NCBI GenBank assembly: GCA_038198445.1 | Contig: JBBPZZ010000122.1 | Span: forward strand, 20,877-84,876 | Direction of reading: 5' to 3' | DNA: 64,000 nt | Source: JACDDK01 sp038198445 | GTDB taxonomy: Bacteria; Actinomycetota; Rubrobacteria; Rubrobacterales; Rubrobacteraceae | Shown here: positions 17,858 to 26,593 of the stretch, in pieces | Layout of the letters: each line of letters begins with the position of its first letter | Numbering within the stretch: the stretch's first letter is position 1 | Program-made: the position numbers and the translations under genes | Notes under the pieces: model-generated | Database searches by the model: none | What the model was told of the DNA's origin: nothing | Seen by the model: the letters and a program-made list of their open reading frames with translations, nothing else

Positions 17858-18099
17858 GCCGCCTGATGCCCGTCTACGTATTCCACGGCCTCCTCGACCG
17901 TCGTGATCTTCTCGGCGTCCTCGTCGGGGATCTCCATCCCGAACTGCTCTTCGAGCTCCATGATGAGCTCTACCAGATCTAGAGAGTCAGCCTCCAGGTC
18001 TTCGCGAAATGAGGACTCAGGGGTTACGTCGCCCTCGTCAACGCCCAGCCTGTCGGCGGTTATCTCCTGAATCTTCGTCAGTATCTCTTCCCGTCCCAT
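17854..18099 (-). CDS. acpP: acyl carrier protein
   Basis: ACP, 81 aa, carries growing acyl chains on 4'-phosphopantetheine. The attachment serine is Ser39 in the DSLD motif, followed by the usual acidic helix (VELIMELEEQFGMEIPDED). Preceded by AGGAGG. Overlaps fabF by 4 nt; separated from fabG by 82 nt, the largest gap inside the fab run. Confidence 0.98.
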   Translation of the reverse strand: MGREEILTKIQEITADRLGVDEGDVTPESSFREDLEADSLDLVELIMELEEQFGMEIPDEDAEKITTVEEAVEYVDGHQAA

Positions 18100-18181
18100 T
18101 GCATCCTCCTGTAACGTTTTCCATGTTTTAACAACGCCCCAGCTCCTGACGGAGATAGCGCGTAGTGTAGCGCAAATCGCA

Positions 18182-18928
18182 TTATTGCATAGTCATCCCA
18201 CCATCCACGGCTATCGTCTGGCCCGTCACGTAACCCGCGCCCTCTCCAACCAGGAATGCCACGACCTCCGCCACCTCGTCCGGCTCGCCAAAACGTCCCG
18301 TGGGGACCTGAGCCCGGATCTGGTCTTTCACGTTGTCCGGCAACCCGCCCGTAAGCTCCGTCTCCACGTATCCCGGAGCTACCGCATTGACCGAAATCCC
18401 CCGCTGCGCGACCTCCCTGGCGACGCTCTTAGTAAAGCCGATGATGCCGGCTTTGGAAGCCGCGTAGTTGGCCTGTCCCGCATTTCCCACGATCCCGACG
18501 ACGGAGCTAACGTTCACGATCCTGCCCCACCGCGCCCGCACCATGCTACGCAGCACCGCCCGCGTACACAGGTAAGTCCCCTTGAGGTTAGTCCGAATCA
18601 CCTCATCAAACTCCTCTTCCTTCATCCGCAGCATGATGTTGTCCCGCGTCGTACCTGCATTGTTGACCAGGATATCCACCCGCCCGAACGTTTCTTGCGC
18701 TCCCTTGAACAGAGCTCCCACGTCCTCCGGCGCGGCGACATCGCCCTTGAAGATCTCGCACTCGACGCCGGCCTTGCGGACCAGCCCCGCGGTCTCCTCG
18801 GCAGCGGCGTCGTTTGAGCGGTAGGAGATCGCCACGTTCGCGCCTTCAGCGGCGAGCCTCGTAGCTATCGCCCGGCCGATGCCGCGCCCGCCCCCGGTAA
18901 CCACCGCGACTCTTCCGGCTTCGATCAC
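18182..18928 (-). CDS. fabG: 3-oxoacyl-ACP reductase FabG
   Basis: SDR-family NADPH-dependent ketoreductase of fatty acid synthesis. Cofactor motif TGGGRGIGRAIA at residues 11-22, NNAG, catalytic Ser in NVSSVVGIVG and Tyr-x-x-x-Lys in NYAASKAG. C-terminus AVDGGMTMQ is typical of FabG. GTG start overlapping fabZ by 4 nt (GTGA). Confidence 0.96.
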   Translation of the reverse strand: MIEAGRVAVVTGGGRGIGRAIATRLAAEGANVAISYRSNDAAAEETAGLVRKAGVECEIFKGDVAAPEDVGALFKGAQETFGRVDILVNNAGTTRDNIMLRMKEEEFDEVIRTNLKGTYLCTRAVLRSMVRARWGRIVNVSSVVGIVGNAGQANYAASKAGIIGFTKSVAREVAQRGISVNAVAPGYVETELTGGLPDNVKDQIRAQVPTGRFGEPDEVAEVVAFLVGEGAGYVTGQTIAVDGGMTMQ

Positions 18929-19374
18929 CGGACCTCCCCTCTATCCGCGAAGGCGAACATCAGATCCGCCTCACAGACCCGCTCGCCATCAACCGTCGCC
19001 CGACCCTTGCCCCGGCCGACCGTGCCTTTCAGCCGCGATATCTCGACCTCCATCCGCAGCACGTCTCCCGGCACGACCTGCCGCCGGAACCGGACGCCGT
19101 CTATTCCGGCGAACAGGGCCAGCTTCTGCCTATATTCTTCAATCGCCATCACACCAACCGCCCCTACCTGGGCCATCGCCTCGACGATCAGGACGCCCGG
19201 CATTACGGGATAATCCGGGAAATGGCCCTGAAAGAACGGCTCGTTCTGGGTCACGTTCTTTATGCCGACGGCCCTTACGCCCGGCTCGATCTCCTCGATC
19301 CGGTCCACCAGCAGGAACGGGTAGCGGTGCGGGATGAGAGCCCGGATCTCCGCCGGTCCCAGCGGCGCGTTCAC
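18925..19374 (-). CDS. fabZ: 3-hydroxyacyl-ACP dehydratase FabZ
   Basis: Hot-dog-fold dehydratase. Reads ALIPHRYPFLLVDRIEE, then FFQGHFPDYPVMPGVLIVEAMAQ with the catalytic His and Glu. 149 aa. Overlaps fabD and fabG by 4 nt on each side, so the three enzymes are translationally coupled. Confidence 0.97.
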   Translation of the reverse strand: MNAPLGPAEIRALIPHRYPFLLVDRIEEIEPGVRAVGIKNVTQNEPFFQGHFPDYPVMPGVLIVEAMAQVGAVGVMAIEEYRQKLALFAGIDGVRFRRQVVPGDVLRMEVEISRLKGTVGRGKGRATVDGERVCEADLMFAFADRGEVR

Positions 19375-20189
19375 GAGAGCGCCTCCTTCGCGGCGCGCCC
19401 TTTGATCTCTACACCCCGGAAGTCGCGAAGCATCCGCGTCAGAGTACCTCCTTCACCAGCCTCGACGATCTCCTCCACTCCCAGGTCCACGAAGCGTTCG
19501 ATAACCGCGACCCACCGTACGGGCGAGAGCATCTGGTTGCTCAACGCGAGCCGCACATCGTCCGCCGTCGCCAGCACCGCCCCGTCGGTCGCGCTGACCA
19601 TCGGCACTTTCGGGTCCCGAACCTCGACTTCTAGCAGCAACCGCGACATCGCCCGCGACGCCTCCATCATCAAAGGCGAATGGAAGGCCCCAGCAACGTC
19701 CAGGCTTATCTTGCGTCCTCCAACGGCTTCGGCTACCTCATCCAACGCTTCCTTCTCGCCGGAGATAACGGTCTGGCGCGGCGTGTTGAAGTTGGCCGCG
19801 ACGACTACGCCATCGGCTTCATCGACCGCGCGCGCTACCTCCATCGGGTCCACGCCGACCAGGGCTACCATCCCGCCAGGATTCTCTTCTCCGGCCTCGT
19901 TCATCAGGCGGTCTCTCTCGGCCACCAGGCGCACTCCATCTTCGAGGCCGAGGCTTCCGGCGGCGAGGGCCGCGGCGTACTCGCCGAGCGAGTGACCTGC
20001 CACCACGTCAGGCTCGACGCCGCTGTCCCGCAGCCTGTGGAGCAGATCCACGGAGCTTGCGAATACGGATAGCTGGTACGGGACCTGGCCGTCTCCGACC
20101 TGTCTCCGAACCGCTTCGCGTACTTCTCCCGAGACTTCGCCGCCGGCCGTACCCTGGCCGGGGAATACTATCGCCTGCCTTATCTCCAC
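19371..20189 (-). CDS. fabD: malonyl-CoA:ACP transacylase FabD (short form)
   Basis: FabD moves malonyl from CoA to ACP. The active-site Ser is in GHSLGE (Ser67), the substrate Arg in ERDRLM, the catalytic His in AFHSPLM, and NQMLSPVRW carries the usual Gln. At 272 aa it is short. The stretch between FPGQG (residue 9) and GHSLGE (65) is about 26 residues shorter than in E. coli FabD, while the catalytic residues are kept. GTG start placed directly after a GGGGAGG sequence, so the exact start is not certain. Confidence 0.9.
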   Translation of the reverse strand: MEIRQAIVFPGQGTAGGEVSGEVREAVRRQVGDGQVPYQLSVFASSVDLLHRLRDSGVEPDVVAGHSLGEYAAALAAGSLGLEDGVRLVAERDRLMNEAGEENPGGMVALVGVDPMEVARAVDEADGVVVAANFNTPRQTVISGEKEALDEVAEAVGGRKISLDVAGAFHSPLMMEASRAMSRLLLEVEVRDPKVPMVSATDGAVLATADDVRLALSNQMLSPVRWVAVIERFVDLGVEEIVEAGEGGTLTRMLRDFRGVEIKGRAAKEALS

Positions 20190-20206
20190 CCCTCCCCTTT
20201 CTACTC

Positions 20207-21154
20207 TCAGATCCTGTACAGGTTCGCCGCCCAGGTGAGACCGAACCCGAACCCGACCGTTATGACGTATTTTCCCGGCTCAAAGCTGTCGTAGATGTCC
20301 GGGTAGGAGATCGGGATACTCGCCGCGGATGTATTTCCGAAGTGATCCACGTTAATGACAATCCGCTCCAGCGGTATGTCCAACTTCCTCGCCGCCGCTT
20401 GTATTATGCGCGCATTTGCCTGGTGGGGGATGATGTACTGCACGTCGTCGAGCGTTATCCCGTTACGCGCGACGAGCTTCTCGACCATCTCGGGCAGGAC
20501 GCGGACGGCGAACTTGAAGACCTCGCGGCCATTCTGGTAGAGCTTGTTGTCATCGCCGGGATGTCCGGCGCGGCCGTAAGGCGCCATGCGTCCGTCTGCC
20601 CCGAGGATGTGGTCAACGAAGCCCGAGTCACCATCGCCGCGCTCCAGGACCACGGCGCCCGCGCCGTCGGCGAAGAGGACGGCCGTTGAGCGGTCGTTCT
20701 CGTCAACGATCGTGGTCATGGCATCCGCCCCGATCAGAAGTACCCGCTCGGCCGCGCTACTCTGAAGCATGGAGCCAGCAACGGCGGCCGCGTAAGCGTA
20801 GCCCGCGCAGGCCGCCGAGAGATCCATCGCCCCGACGGCCGGCGCGCCGATAGCCTCGCCGACCAGACATGCGACGGACGGCATCGACTCGGGACCCGTC
20901 GAGGTGGCGCAGAGGATCAAATCCACGGAATCACCGGCGATCCCGGCGTGCTCAAGCGCGGCCTTAGAGGCCTCGATGGCGAGCGTCGCGCAGTCCTCGC
21001 CCTCGGCGATGAAGTGCCGCTCCTTGATGCCCGTGCGCGCCGTGACCCATTCGTCGCTCGTGTCCAGGGTGCTTTCGAGGTCGTGATTGGTGACGACCCG
21101 GCCGCCCAGGGCTCGGCCGACGCCGAGTATCTTGCCGACCGGTGAACCGCTCAC
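20207..21154 (-). CDS. fabH: 3-oxoacyl-ACP synthase III (FabH)
   Basis: KAS III, which starts fatty acid synthesis by condensing acyl-CoA with malonyl-ACP. Catalytic Cys in LSAACAGYAYA, His in IPHQANARII, Asn in HFGNTSAAS. 315 aa. Its start overlaps the plsX stop by 4 nt. In actinobacteria FabH often prefers branched or acetyl primers; specificity cannot be read here. Confidence 0.96.
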   Translation of the reverse strand: MSGSPVGKILGVGRALGGRVVTNHDLESTLDTSDEWVTARTGIKERHFIAEGEDCATLAIEASKAALEHAGIAGDSVDLILCATSTGPESMPSVACLVGEAIGAPAVGAMDLSAACAGYAYAAAVAGSMLQSSAAERVLLIGADAMTTIVDENDRSTAVLFADGAGAVVLERGDGDSGFVDHILGADGRMAPYGRAGHPGDDNKLYQNGREVFKFAVRVLPEMVEKLVARNGITLDDVQYIIPHQANARIIQAAARKLDIPLERIVINVDHFGNTSAASIPISYPDIYDSFEPGKYVITVGFGFGLTWAANLYRI

Positions 21155-22161
21155 GACGAGCCTCCGGCAGTGGCCGCCCGCGCCCGCGCGAGCGAGTCCT
21201 CCAACGTTTCGGAGAGACCCGCGCCGGCGCGGGCGATACCGACCAGGGCGTTCTCGACGCCACGCGCCTCTGAGTTTCCGTGACCAATCACCACGGATCC
21301 CCGGACGCCCAACAGGAAAGAGCCACCGTAGTTCTCGGGGTCGACTTGATCCCTGACCTCCAGCAAACGCGGGCGCAGTACCCCGGCGGCCAGCTTGCTA
21401 ACCGCCCCGCCGATCATCGCTGAGCGGACCATCTGAAGGATTTCTCGCGCCACGCCCTCCGCCGTCTTGAGGACGACGTTGCCTGTGAACCCGTCCGTAA
21501 CCAGTACGTCCGCAACACCGCCCCCGATGTCCCGTCCCTCGACGTTGCCGATAAAGTCTATCGAGCCAGACTCACTCATCAAACTGTACGCTTCCTTCGT
21601 CAGGTCATTCCCCTTCGTCGGTTCCTCGCCCACGTTGATCAAACCAACACGAGGCTTCTCGATCCCAAAGTACCTCCGCGCGAACACGCTGCCAAGAATA
21701 GCGAAATTCACGAGGTCTTGCGCCCGGCAAGAGATCGTCGCTCCCGCGTCGAGCAATAGCACGGGCGCCGGGAACGGCAAAACAGTGGCTATCGCGGGCC
21801 GCCGGCAGCTCCTGAGCCTGCCGACTGTCAGCAGTGCGGCGGCTACCGTGGCCCCGGTGCTTCCGGCGGAGAACAGAGCATCGGCTTCGCCTTCGCGCAC
21901 CATCCGGGCGATGACCGCTATGCTGGACTCTGGCCGGGCGCGCAAGGCGGCGGCGGGCTCCGCGTCCATGCCGATGACGCCCCTGGCTTCTCTAATAGAA
22001 ATATTCGAGGGAGAGTCGGGGCCGAGATGATCTTCCATGAGTGCCTGGTCCCCTACCAGGAGAACCTCGTCCTCGGGCAACTTGCGAGCCGCTTCGACGA
22101 CCCCGGCAACCACCGCTCCCGGAGCATTGTCTCCCCCGAGAGCGTCGACGGCTATGCGCAT
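21151..22161 (-). CDS. plsX: phosphate acyltransferase PlsX
   Basis: PlsX converts acyl-ACP to acyl-phosphate for PlsY, linking fatty acid and phospholipid synthesis. Reads MRIAVDALGGDNAPGAVVAG, ALFSAGSTGATVAAA, then VLVTDGFTGNVVLKTAEG. 336 aa. The rpmF-plsX-fabH-fabD order is the classical one. Acyl-phosphate can also come from FakA/FakB, both encoded upstream in the same run. Confidence 0.97.
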   Translation of the reverse strand: MRIAVDALGGDNAPGAVVAGVVEAARKLPEDEVLLVGDQALMEDHLGPDSPSNISIREARGVIGMDAEPAAALRARPESSIAVIARMVREGEADALFSAGSTGATVAAALLTVGRLRSCRRPAIATVLPFPAPVLLLDAGATISCRAQDLVNFAILGSVFARRYFGIEKPRVGLINVGEEPTKGNDLTKEAYSLMSESGSIDFIGNVEGRDIGGGVADVLVTDGFTGNVVLKTAEGVAREILQMVRSAMIGGAVSKLAAGVLRPRLLEVRDQVDPENYGGSFLLGVRGSVVIGHGNSEARGVENALVGIARAGAGLSETLEDSLARARAATAGGSS

Positions 22162-22193
22162 GAGAGCGGTTGTGTTGGTCTACTTTGGGCTGA

Positions 22194-22379
22194 TTAGCCG
22201 TTCGCCTCGACGGCGACCACGGTTCGGCCCTTGTAGCTGCCGCAGGTGGGACAGACCCGGTGCGGCACGCGCGGCGACCCGCAGTTCGGACACGGCGACA
22301 GATTGAGGCTCTTCATTGCGTGATGTGACCGGCGCTGGTCCCGGCGGGCCTGCGAAGTCTTCTTCTTTGGTACGGCCAT
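22194..22379 (-). CDS. rpmF: 50S ribosomal protein L32 (zinc-binding type)
   Basis: L32, 61 aa: AVPKKKTSQARRDQRRSHH at the start and a four-Cys zinc motif (CPNCGS and CPTCGSYKGR). Preceded by AGGAGG. Sits between DUF177 and plsX, the usual context. Confidence 0.98.
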   Translation of the reverse strand: MAVPKKKTSQARRDQRRSHHAMKSLNLSPCPNCGSPRVPHRVCPTCGSYKGRTVVAVEANG

Positions 22380-22421
22380 GATGTTACCTCCTGCTAATTG
22401 GTCGATTGGTTGATTCTAAAA

Positions 22422-22880
22422 CTAGAAACCCGAGGCGAACAGGTCGTCGAGCCCCTGCCAGCGCGGGTCAATCTCTTGCTCGTCCGAACCAGATTGTACC
22501 GGCTCTGTTCCAGGCTTGAATACCTGCATCGGTACCTCGCTTGGCAACGCGCGCTCCGTGTAACCCGCCAGGTCCAACTCCCAGTCCTCGACGGAGAGGT
22601 CTCTGTTGTCCGGTCCCGGTAAGAACTCCGAATCCCCCAAGGTGAGATTCAATTCCATCGGTTCGAGCGTCCGGTCGCACGTCGTCTCGATGACGACCCG
22701 GACGTCCAGGTCCAGGTGCAGGCCTTCCGAGAGGCAGGTGACGCCTATGCTGGCCCGCGCGTTCTTTATCTCGTGGTGACGTCCGTAGAGGTCGAAGGGC
22801 TCGACCTCGAAGCTCTCCTCAAGCTCGTGCCGGTCTCCGGCCTCGGCGCCGGGACGCCTGAGAGGGATCAACTTATTCAT
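22422..22880 (-). CDS. DUF177 / YceD family protein
   Basis: DUF177 (YceD) family, 152 aa, regularly found just upstream of rpmF and implicated in 23S rRNA or ribosome accumulation in plants and bacteria. Recognisable: the middle segment with Cys residues (VTCLSEGLHL, ETTCDRTLEPMEL) and the acidic C-terminus ending LDDLFASGF. The start chosen is ATG at 22880 (MNKLIPLRRP); the frame is open further upstream but overlaps the previous gene and looks unlike the family. Confidence 0.85.
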   Translation of the reverse strand: MNKLIPLRRPGAEAGDRHELEESFEVEPFDLYGRHHEIKNARASIGVTCLSEGLHLDLDVRVVIETTCDRTLEPMELNLTLGDSEFLPGPDNRDLSVEDWELDLAGYTERALPSEVPMQVFKPGTEPVQSGSDEQEIDPRWQGLDDLFASGF

Positions 22881-22890
22881 GCTGGTTATT

Positions 22891-23346
22891 TCACTCTTCT
22901 TCGGCACCTTGCAACTTCGAGCGGCCGCGCTGGACGGCTTCCAGGAGCTTGGCGAGATTGTCTTCGAGGTTGGCGAGGACCTCGTCGGCGTAGTCTTCGG
23001 CGCCAAGACGGATCTCGCGCTCCCGGCGGCGGGCGTCTTCCATGATCTCCTGGCTGCGCTTCTCGGCGCGCTTCAGGACCTCTTCGTCGGAGGTGATCTT
23101 CTCGCCCTCTTCCTGAGCGCCGCGGATGATGCGGTCGCTCTCACTGCGCGCCTCATCCAGCATCGCCTGCCGCTCCTTCACGATCCAACGCGCCTGCTTC
23201 AACTCCTCCGGGATGGTCTGGCGCATCTGATCTATGACGTCGAAAGCCGCGTCGCGGTCTACCATCGCGGTGTTGCCGAAGCCGGGGAAGCTTCGGGCTT
23301 CTTCCACCAACTCCTCAAGCCTGTCTATTAGCACCAGTACATCCAT
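22891..23346 (-). CDS. coiled-coil protein (DivIVA/ATP-synthase-b-like), unknown function
   Basis: A 151-aa, highly charged helical protein without signal peptide or membrane segment. Residues 25-145 are predicted coiled coil by eye (ARWIVKERQAMLDEARSES, RAEKRSQEIMEDARRRERE). Similar proteins near rpmF and coaD in actinobacteria are annotated as V-type ATPase subunit H-like or DivIVA-like. Possible role in polar growth or membrane organisation is only a guess. Lies 10 nt after the rsmD-coaD gene. Confidence 0.75.
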   Translation of the reverse strand: MDVLVLIDRLEELVEEARSFPGFGNTAMVDRDAAFDVIDQMRQTIPEELKQARWIVKERQAMLDEARSESDRIIRGAQEEGEKITSDEEVLKRAEKRSQEIMEDARRREREIRLGAEDYADEVLANLEDNLAKLLEAVQRGRSKLQGAEEE

Positions 23347-23355
23347 CCTCTTAAC

Positions 23356-24420
23356 CTACCCTATCTTTTGTCGTGTTGTCCGTGTCTTCTCTTCGCTGCC
23401 CGAATAAATCTCGCGCACTATCTCAAGTATCCCATCCGGCACAAGCCCGCGCACCTCTCCACCGAGTCCGGCGATCTCACGCACCGCGCTCGACGAGAGG
23501 AAACTGTACTCCGCCGCCGACATGATGAAGACCGTCTCGATCTCCGGTGAGAGCGTCCGGTTTAACTGCGCCTGCTCGAACTCCGATTCGAAGTCCGAGA
23601 CCGCCCTGAGTCCCTTTACGACAGCCCGCGCCCCTTGCTCCCGCGCGAAGTCGACCAGAAGACCCGTCATCACCTCGACCGATATGTTATCCAGGTCGCC
23701 GGTCACCTTCTCTATGAGTCGCGCGCGTTCCGTGGCCGACAACTTGGGCGCTTTCCGAAGATTATCGCCGACGGCTACCACCACGTGATCGAATATGCCC
23801 GACGCGCGACGGATGATATCCAGATGACCGGTCGTAATGGGATCAAAGCTCCCAGGACATACAGCCACGTTCATTGCAAGCTCCGACCGTTCAAAAATGG
23901 TTATGACCGTGCCGCCGTAGCGCCGGATCTCCCCTTTCGCGCCTTTTACAACATCTCGCGTAAGGCCACTACTCTCAACAACAACCCGTCCACCGGGAGC
24001 TAGAAGAGAATGCAGGCGCGCCAAAACATCGCCAACCTCCGCCGCCGCGATTCTATATGGCGGGTCAAGGAATATCAAATTGAATAGTTGGCCGTTGTCC
24101 GCGACCCGTTCGATCATCCGTCCTACGTCCCCTCGCAAGACCTCCGCCCGTCCACTGAATTTCGTCTTTACCAGGTTCTCCTTGATTGCCGCCGCGGCCT
24201 GTCCGTCACGCTCCACGAAGAGCGCTCGCTCGAACCCGCGGCTGAGAGCTTCTATCCCCAATGCTCCCGTTCCGGCGTAGAGGTCCAGGACCCTGCCGCC
24301 GTCGAAAAACTGTCCGAGGACGTTGAACAGGCTCTCCCGAACCCGATCCGAGGTCGGACGCACTCCCGGCGGCACGTTGGCGAGGCGCACGCCCCGGGCT
24401 TCTCCGGCGATGATCCGCAC
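23356..24420 (-). CDS. RsmD-CoaD fusion: 16S rRNA G966 methyltransferase + phosphopantetheine adenylyltransferase
   Basis: One open frame of 354 codons carries two complete enzymes. Residues 1-182 are RsmD, which methylates G966 of 16S rRNA (RIIAGEARG, SAM site LYAGTGALG at 47-55, catalytic DPPY at 119-122). Residues 183-354 are CoaD, the penultimate enzyme of coenzyme A synthesis (CPGSFDPITTGH with nucleotide-binding T-x-G-H at 196-199, SSSAVRE at 309-315). There is no stop between them and essentially no linker: RsmD's last strand runs into the normal CoaD methionine. That ATG (23874) has GGAG six bases upstream, so CoaD could also be made alone. In most genomes these are two adjacent genes. 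Confidence 0.93.
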   Translation of the reverse strand: MRIIAGEARGVRLANVPPGVRPTSDRVRESLFNVLGQFFDGGRVLDLYAGTGALGIEALSRGFERALFVERDGQAAAAIKENLVKTKFSGRAEVLRGDVGRMIERVADNGQLFNLIFLDPPYRIAAAEVGDVLARLHSLLAPGGRVVVESSGLTRDVVKGAKGEIRRYGGTVITIFERSELAMNVAVCPGSFDPITTGHLDIIRRASGIFDHVVVAVGDNLRKAPKLSATERARLIEKVTGDLDNISVEVMTGLLVDFAREQGARAVVKGLRAVSDFESEFEQAQLNRTLSPEIETVFIMSAAEYSFLSSSAVREIAGLGGEVRGLVPDGILEIVREIYSGSEEKTRTTRQKIG

Positions 24421-24424
24421 TCCG

Positions 24425-26593
24425 CTACTCCCGGAAGAGCCACTCGACGTCAGCGCCGAGCAGTTCCCGGATCTCCCGTCTCAATGGACGGTGATCCGGG
24501 AACTTCAGGGTCGGGTCTTTCGCCACCAATTCGAACGCCTCGCGCCGCGCCTCGACCAGGATGTCTATGTCGCGCAGGAGCTTCGCCACCTTCAGGTCCG
24601 GCATCCCGCTCTGTCGGCTTCCGAAGAGCGTCCCCTCACCCCGGATGGCGAGGTCCACCTCCGAGAGCTTGAACCCGTCCTGATGCTCGCACAGAGCTTC
24701 CAGACGGCTGCGCGAGTCGTCGGTCTTCGGGTCGCCCATAAGAAAGCAGCTCGGCGGATGGAGGCCCCGGCACACCCTCCCACGAAGCTGGTGGAGTTGC
24801 GAGAGGCCGAAACGTTCCGCACCCTCGATGATGATGGCGCTCGCGTTCGGCACGTCCACCCCAACCTCGACGACGACCGTGGCGACGAGGACTTCGATCT
24901 TCCCGGAGTGGAAGTCCGCCATTACCTCGCGTTTCTCGGCGGCCTTCATCCGGCCGTGCAGGAGTCCGACGGTTCGTTCGGGAAAGATCTCCTCTACCAG
25001 TTCCTCGTAAAGCTCCTCGGCCGCTCGCACGTCCTCCAGCGCCTCGGACTCCTCGACCAGCGGACAGATAACATAAGCCTGCCGGCCCGCTTCCAACTCC
25101 CGGCGCACCGACTCGTAAGCCCCCTCGCGTTCCGCCAGGTCCACCATCTCGGTCTCGACAGGCTTACGCCCCGGAGGCAGTTCGTCGATCACGGATACTT
25201 CGAGGTCTCCGTAGAGGGTGAGCGAGAGGGTCCGAGGGATGGGGGTGGCGGTCATTACCATCGTGTCGGGGGTCTTGCCTTTCTCCCTGAAGACCGTCCG
25301 CTGGCCGACCCCGAAGCGGTGCTGCTCGTCCACCACGACCAGCGAGAGATCATGGAACTCGACGCCCTTCTGTATGAGAGCGTGCGTCCCGATCACGATT
25401 TGCGCCTCACCGTTCTTTACCGACTCGAGCACCTCCCGGCGTTCGGCCGCCGTCTGAGAGCCAGTGAGCAAGGCGACGTTCACGGTAAGGTCCGCCAGAG
25501 CCCTGGATACTGACAGGTGGTGCTGCTCGGCCAGCACCTCGGTCGGGGCCATGAGAGCGCCCTGGCCGCCGGACTCGACCGCCGATAGTAGAGCGGCGAC
25601 CGCCACGACCGTCTTTCCACTGCCGACGTCGCCCTGCAACAGCCGGCGCATCGGTTTCTCGGAGCGCATGTCGGCAAGCGCGTCGGCGATGACTCGCTCC
25701 TGGGCCGAGGTAAGCCCGAAGGGCAGGCCTTTCAGGAACGGGTTGAGGAGACTTCCGTCGCCGGCGTGAGAGCGTCCGGTCTCGGTGCGCTCGATGCGCG
25801 CCTTGCGGGCGGCGAGTCCGGTCTGGATCAGGAAAAGCTCGTGAAATATAAGCCGGCGCATGGCCTGCTTGAGCCGCCTCCGGTCGGTCGGGAAGTGTAC
25901 TTCGTGGATCGCGTCCTGGAGGTTCGCCAGCCGGTGACGCGCCAGTACCTCCGCCGGCAGCGGGTCGAGGACGTGTCCGACTGCATCCAGGGCGCGGTGG
26001 ATCAGAGTACGCATCCTGCGCGCCTGGATGCCCTTATTCACCGGGTAAACGGGGACAAACCTGCCGGAATGCGGGCCGCTATCGCCGTCGGAGAGCGTGG
26101 CGGGGTCGTCTATTACCTCCAGGTTCTTCGCGGCGAGTTGGAGGCCGTTACGACGCTGGACTTCGCCTGAGACAAGCACCCAGTTATCGGGTATGAGCTG
26201 GCTCTGGAGCCACGCGCGGCCCCACACGGTAGCGGGGATGTAGCCGGTGCCGTCGTAGAGTTGCACGGAGAAGCCCGGCGAGCGTCCGCGAATTGGCTTT
26301 CCGATGGGCCGGGTGCTGACGACCCGCCCGACGACGGTTACTTTCTCTCCAACCCGGAGGTCGGCGATCTTCTTTACGTTCGAGAGGTCTTCGTGACGCG
26401 ACGGGTAGTGCGAGATCAAATCCGCAAGAGACTCGATGCCGAGGTCCTTGAGCGCCGCCTCGATCCGCGGCCCCACACCCGGCAACTCGGTCGCGGGACG
26501 CGCCCGGAGATCAGTGAGCGTTGTCCGCCCTAAGAGTAACGAGTCCGTCCCGGAAGACTCTTCCAGGTTCCCTTTATAGGTAGGCCACGCCAT
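24425..26593 (-). CDS. recG: ATP-dependent DNA helicase RecG
   Basis: RecG unwinds branched DNA and remodels stalled forks. Visible: N-terminal wedge/OB domain (VTVVGRVVSTRP, DGTGYIPATVWGRAWL), Walker A LLQGDVGSGKTVVAVAALL, DEQHRFGVGQR (DEQH box), MTATPIPRTL, and motif VI QLRGRVCRG. 722 aa from the ATG at 26593 (MAWPTYKGN), which overlaps degV by 20 nt; the frame is open 23 codons further upstream. The start is less certain than the product. Confidence 0.95.
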   Translation of the reverse strand: MAWPTYKGNLEESSGTDSLLLGRTTLTDLRARPATELPGVGPRIEAALKDLGIESLADLISHYPSRHEDLSNVKKIADLRVGEKVTVVGRVVSTRPIGKPIRGRSPGFSVQLYDGTGYIPATVWGRAWLQSQLIPDNWVLVSGEVQRRNGLQLAAKNLEVIDDPATLSDGDSGPHSGRFVPVYPVNKGIQARRMRTLIHRALDAVGHVLDPLPAEVLARHRLANLQDAIHEVHFPTDRRRLKQAMRRLIFHELFLIQTGLAARKARIERTETGRSHAGDGSLLNPFLKGLPFGLTSAQERVIADALADMRSEKPMRRLLQGDVGSGKTVVAVAALLSAVESGGQGALMAPTEVLAEQHHLSVSRALADLTVNVALLTGSQTAAERREVLESVKNGEAQIVIGTHALIQKGVEFHDLSLVVVDEQHRFGVGQRTVFREKGKTPDTMVMTATPIPRTLSLTLYGDLEVSVIDELPPGRKPVETEMVDLAEREGAYESVRRELEAGRQAYVICPLVEESEALEDVRAAEELYEELVEEIFPERTVGLLHGRMKAAEKREVMADFHSGKIEVLVATVVVEVGVDVPNASAIIIEGAERFGLSQLHQLRGRVCRGLHPPSCFLMGDPKTDDSRSRLEALCEHQDGFKLSEVDLAIRGEGTLFGSRQSGMPDLKVAKLLRDIDILVEARREAFELVAKDPTLKFPDHRPLRREIRELLGADVEWLFRE

